From Nocardiopsis sp. CNR-923 (GTDB lineage Bacteria; Actinomycetota; Actinomycetes; Streptosporangiales; Streptosporangiaceae), in assembly GCF_001942255.1 (NCBI RefSeq), contig NZ_MKKC01000060.1, positions 1 to 64,000 on the forward strand: DNA of 64,000 nt, in the 5' to 3' direction. Numbering within the stretch: position 1 is the stretch's first letter; every line of letters begins with the position of its first letter. The notes under the pieces are model-generated. The model saw only the letters and a list, made by a program, of their open reading frames with translations, was not told where the DNA came from and did not search any database. This document shows, one piece after another, positions 63,318-64,000 of this stretch. The translations under genes were made by a program, and so were the position numbers.

Positions 63318-64000
63318 ATGATCGACGTTCGGCGGTTGCAGCTTCTCCAGGCCCTCGACCGCCACCGCACGGTGGCGGCCACGGCGGAGGCGCTCAACGT
63401 CACACCCTCGGCGGTCTCACAGCAGCTCGCCGCCCTGACCCGCGAGGCCGGGGTTCCCCTCATCGAACGCTCGGGCCGCCGGTTCCTCCTCACCGGCGCC
63501 GCGCGGGTCCTGCTGGAGCGTGCCCCGGCCATCTTCGCCGAGATGGAGCGCGCCTCCTCCGACCTCGCCGAGTTCGTCGCGGGCGACCGCGGCGTCGTGC
63601 GGGTGGGGTCCTTCGCGACCGGTATCAGCGACCTCGTCGCCCCGGCCCTGGCCCGGCTGCGGGTCAGCCACCCCGGCTGGTCCTTCGAGGTGCTCCAGGC
63701 CGAGCCCGAGCAGTGCACCGAGATGGTGCGATCGGGCCGCCTCGACCTCGCCGTCACCATGTCCTCGGAGGACCTGCCCTCCGCCGGCGACCCGGAGTTT
63801 CGCACCGACCCCGTCATGGTCGAGCTCTTCGACGCGATCCTGCCCTACCAGCACCCGCTGGCCACCCGCACGGGCCTCCACCTGGCCGAGGACCTCGCTG
63901 ACCAGGACTGGATCATGTCCGCGCCTGGCAGCGCCTGGCACTCGTGCGTGGCGGCGGCCTGCAACCGGGTGGGCTTCCAGCCCCGTGTGGTGCACACCGT
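63318..64000 (+). CDS. LysR family transcriptional regulator (3' truncated by the window)
   Basis: At least 227 residues. The N-terminal winged helix reads D-V-R-R-L-Q-L-L-Q-A-L-D-R, T-V-A-A-T-A-E-A-L-N-V-T-P-S-A-V-S-Q-Q-L-A-A-L and L-I-E-R-S-G-R-R-F-L-L-T. The substrate-binding domain follows from about 90 (V-V-R-V-G-S-F-A-T, L-R-V-S-H-P-G-W-S-F-E-V-L, G-R-L-D-L-A-V-T). It runs off the window edge. ATG 63318 begins the standard family sequence. Likely autoregulated and possibly controlling the divergent GNAT gene. Confidence 0.88.
   Translation, partial: MIDVRRLQLLQALDRHRTVAATAEALNVTPSAVSQQLAALTREAGVPLIERSGRRFLLTGAARVLLERAPAIFAEMERASSDLAEFVAGDRGVVRVGSFATGISDLVAPALARLRVSHPGWSFEVLQAEPEQCTEMVRSGRLDLAVTMSSEDLPSAGDPEFRTDPVMVELFDAILPYQHPLATRTGLHLAEDLADQDWIMSAPGSAWHSCVAAACNRVGFQPRVVHT

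Noticed and set aside
1..64000. tRNA, rRNA, CRISPR arrays, insertion sequences or prophage genes
   Set aside because: No cloverleaf, direct-repeat array, transposase or phage structural gene was recognised on reading both strands, although weak tRNA signals could be missed without a program.

Overview
The window is very GC-rich actinobacterial chromosome (GC-dominated third codon positions, frequent GTG and TTG starts, hairpin terminators without T-runs). The gene set fits an actinomycete of the Nocardiopsis/Streptomyces type, with the Nocardiopsaceae most likely: classical menaquinone genes, a primary-type sigma factor, Spo0M, XRE-DUF5753/DUF397 pairs and IdeR/DmdR1-type iron boxes. The genus is an inference.

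Layout. 1-5 kb: end of an oligopeptide ABC ATPase, Spo0M, TetR and GntR regulators, a small membrane protein and an RpoD/HrdB-like sigma factor. 5.5-10.8 kb: menaquinone genes menE (minus) and menB-menC-menD (plus). 10.9-13.2 kb: DUF952 and DUF985-cupin genes and an acyltransferase-3 membrane protein. 13.6-19.5 kb: an accessory block with a translationally coupled type VII-style polymorphic toxin operon (two small ESX-associated-like proteins, a 734-residue toxin, immunity-like proteins) and convergent DUF6177-type genes; the toxin tip and immunity genes are clearly AT-richer than the surroundings. 19.7-21.3 kb: XRE-DUF5753/DUF397 pair and a glyoxalase-fold protein.

21.3-37.3 kb is one iron acquisition locus. 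Its minus-strand operon encodes a GNAT acyltransferase, a group II PLP decarboxylase, a lysine/ornithine N-hydroxylase, an MFS exporter, two IucA/IucC (NIS) synthetases and a glutamine-synthetase-family ligase, with a separate type III PLP decarboxylase. Beside it lie a siderophore-binding lipoprotein and, divergently, two FecCD permeases and an ATPase. Iron boxes sit before the biosynthetic operon, between the divergent uptake genes, and before the distant fprA-like reductase at 55.6-57.0 kb. The enzyme set exceeds a plain desferrioxamine desABCD operon.

37.6-64 kb: a Tat-exported PhoX/DUF839 phosphatase behind a PHO-box-like repeat, a rifampin-phosphotransferase-like enzyme divergent from a sulfotransferase, a PNPOx-fold protein, an XRE-cupin regulator, two methyltransferases, an NTF2-cupin fusion, a molybdate locus (ModE-like regulator, modABC), a DUF3040 protein, a class B penicillin-binding protein, the FprA-like reductase, a PlsC acyltransferase, a cyclase-family protein, a FUSC transporter, a coiled-coil protein, a GNAT protein and the start of a LysR regulator.

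Caution: from about 9.9 kb onward, more than twenty genes are broken by apparent single-base losses, nearly all repaired by adding one G or C back at a short G/C run. This looks like a sequencing or assembly artefact. I annotate these genes at their reconstructed extents and name the break in each entry.
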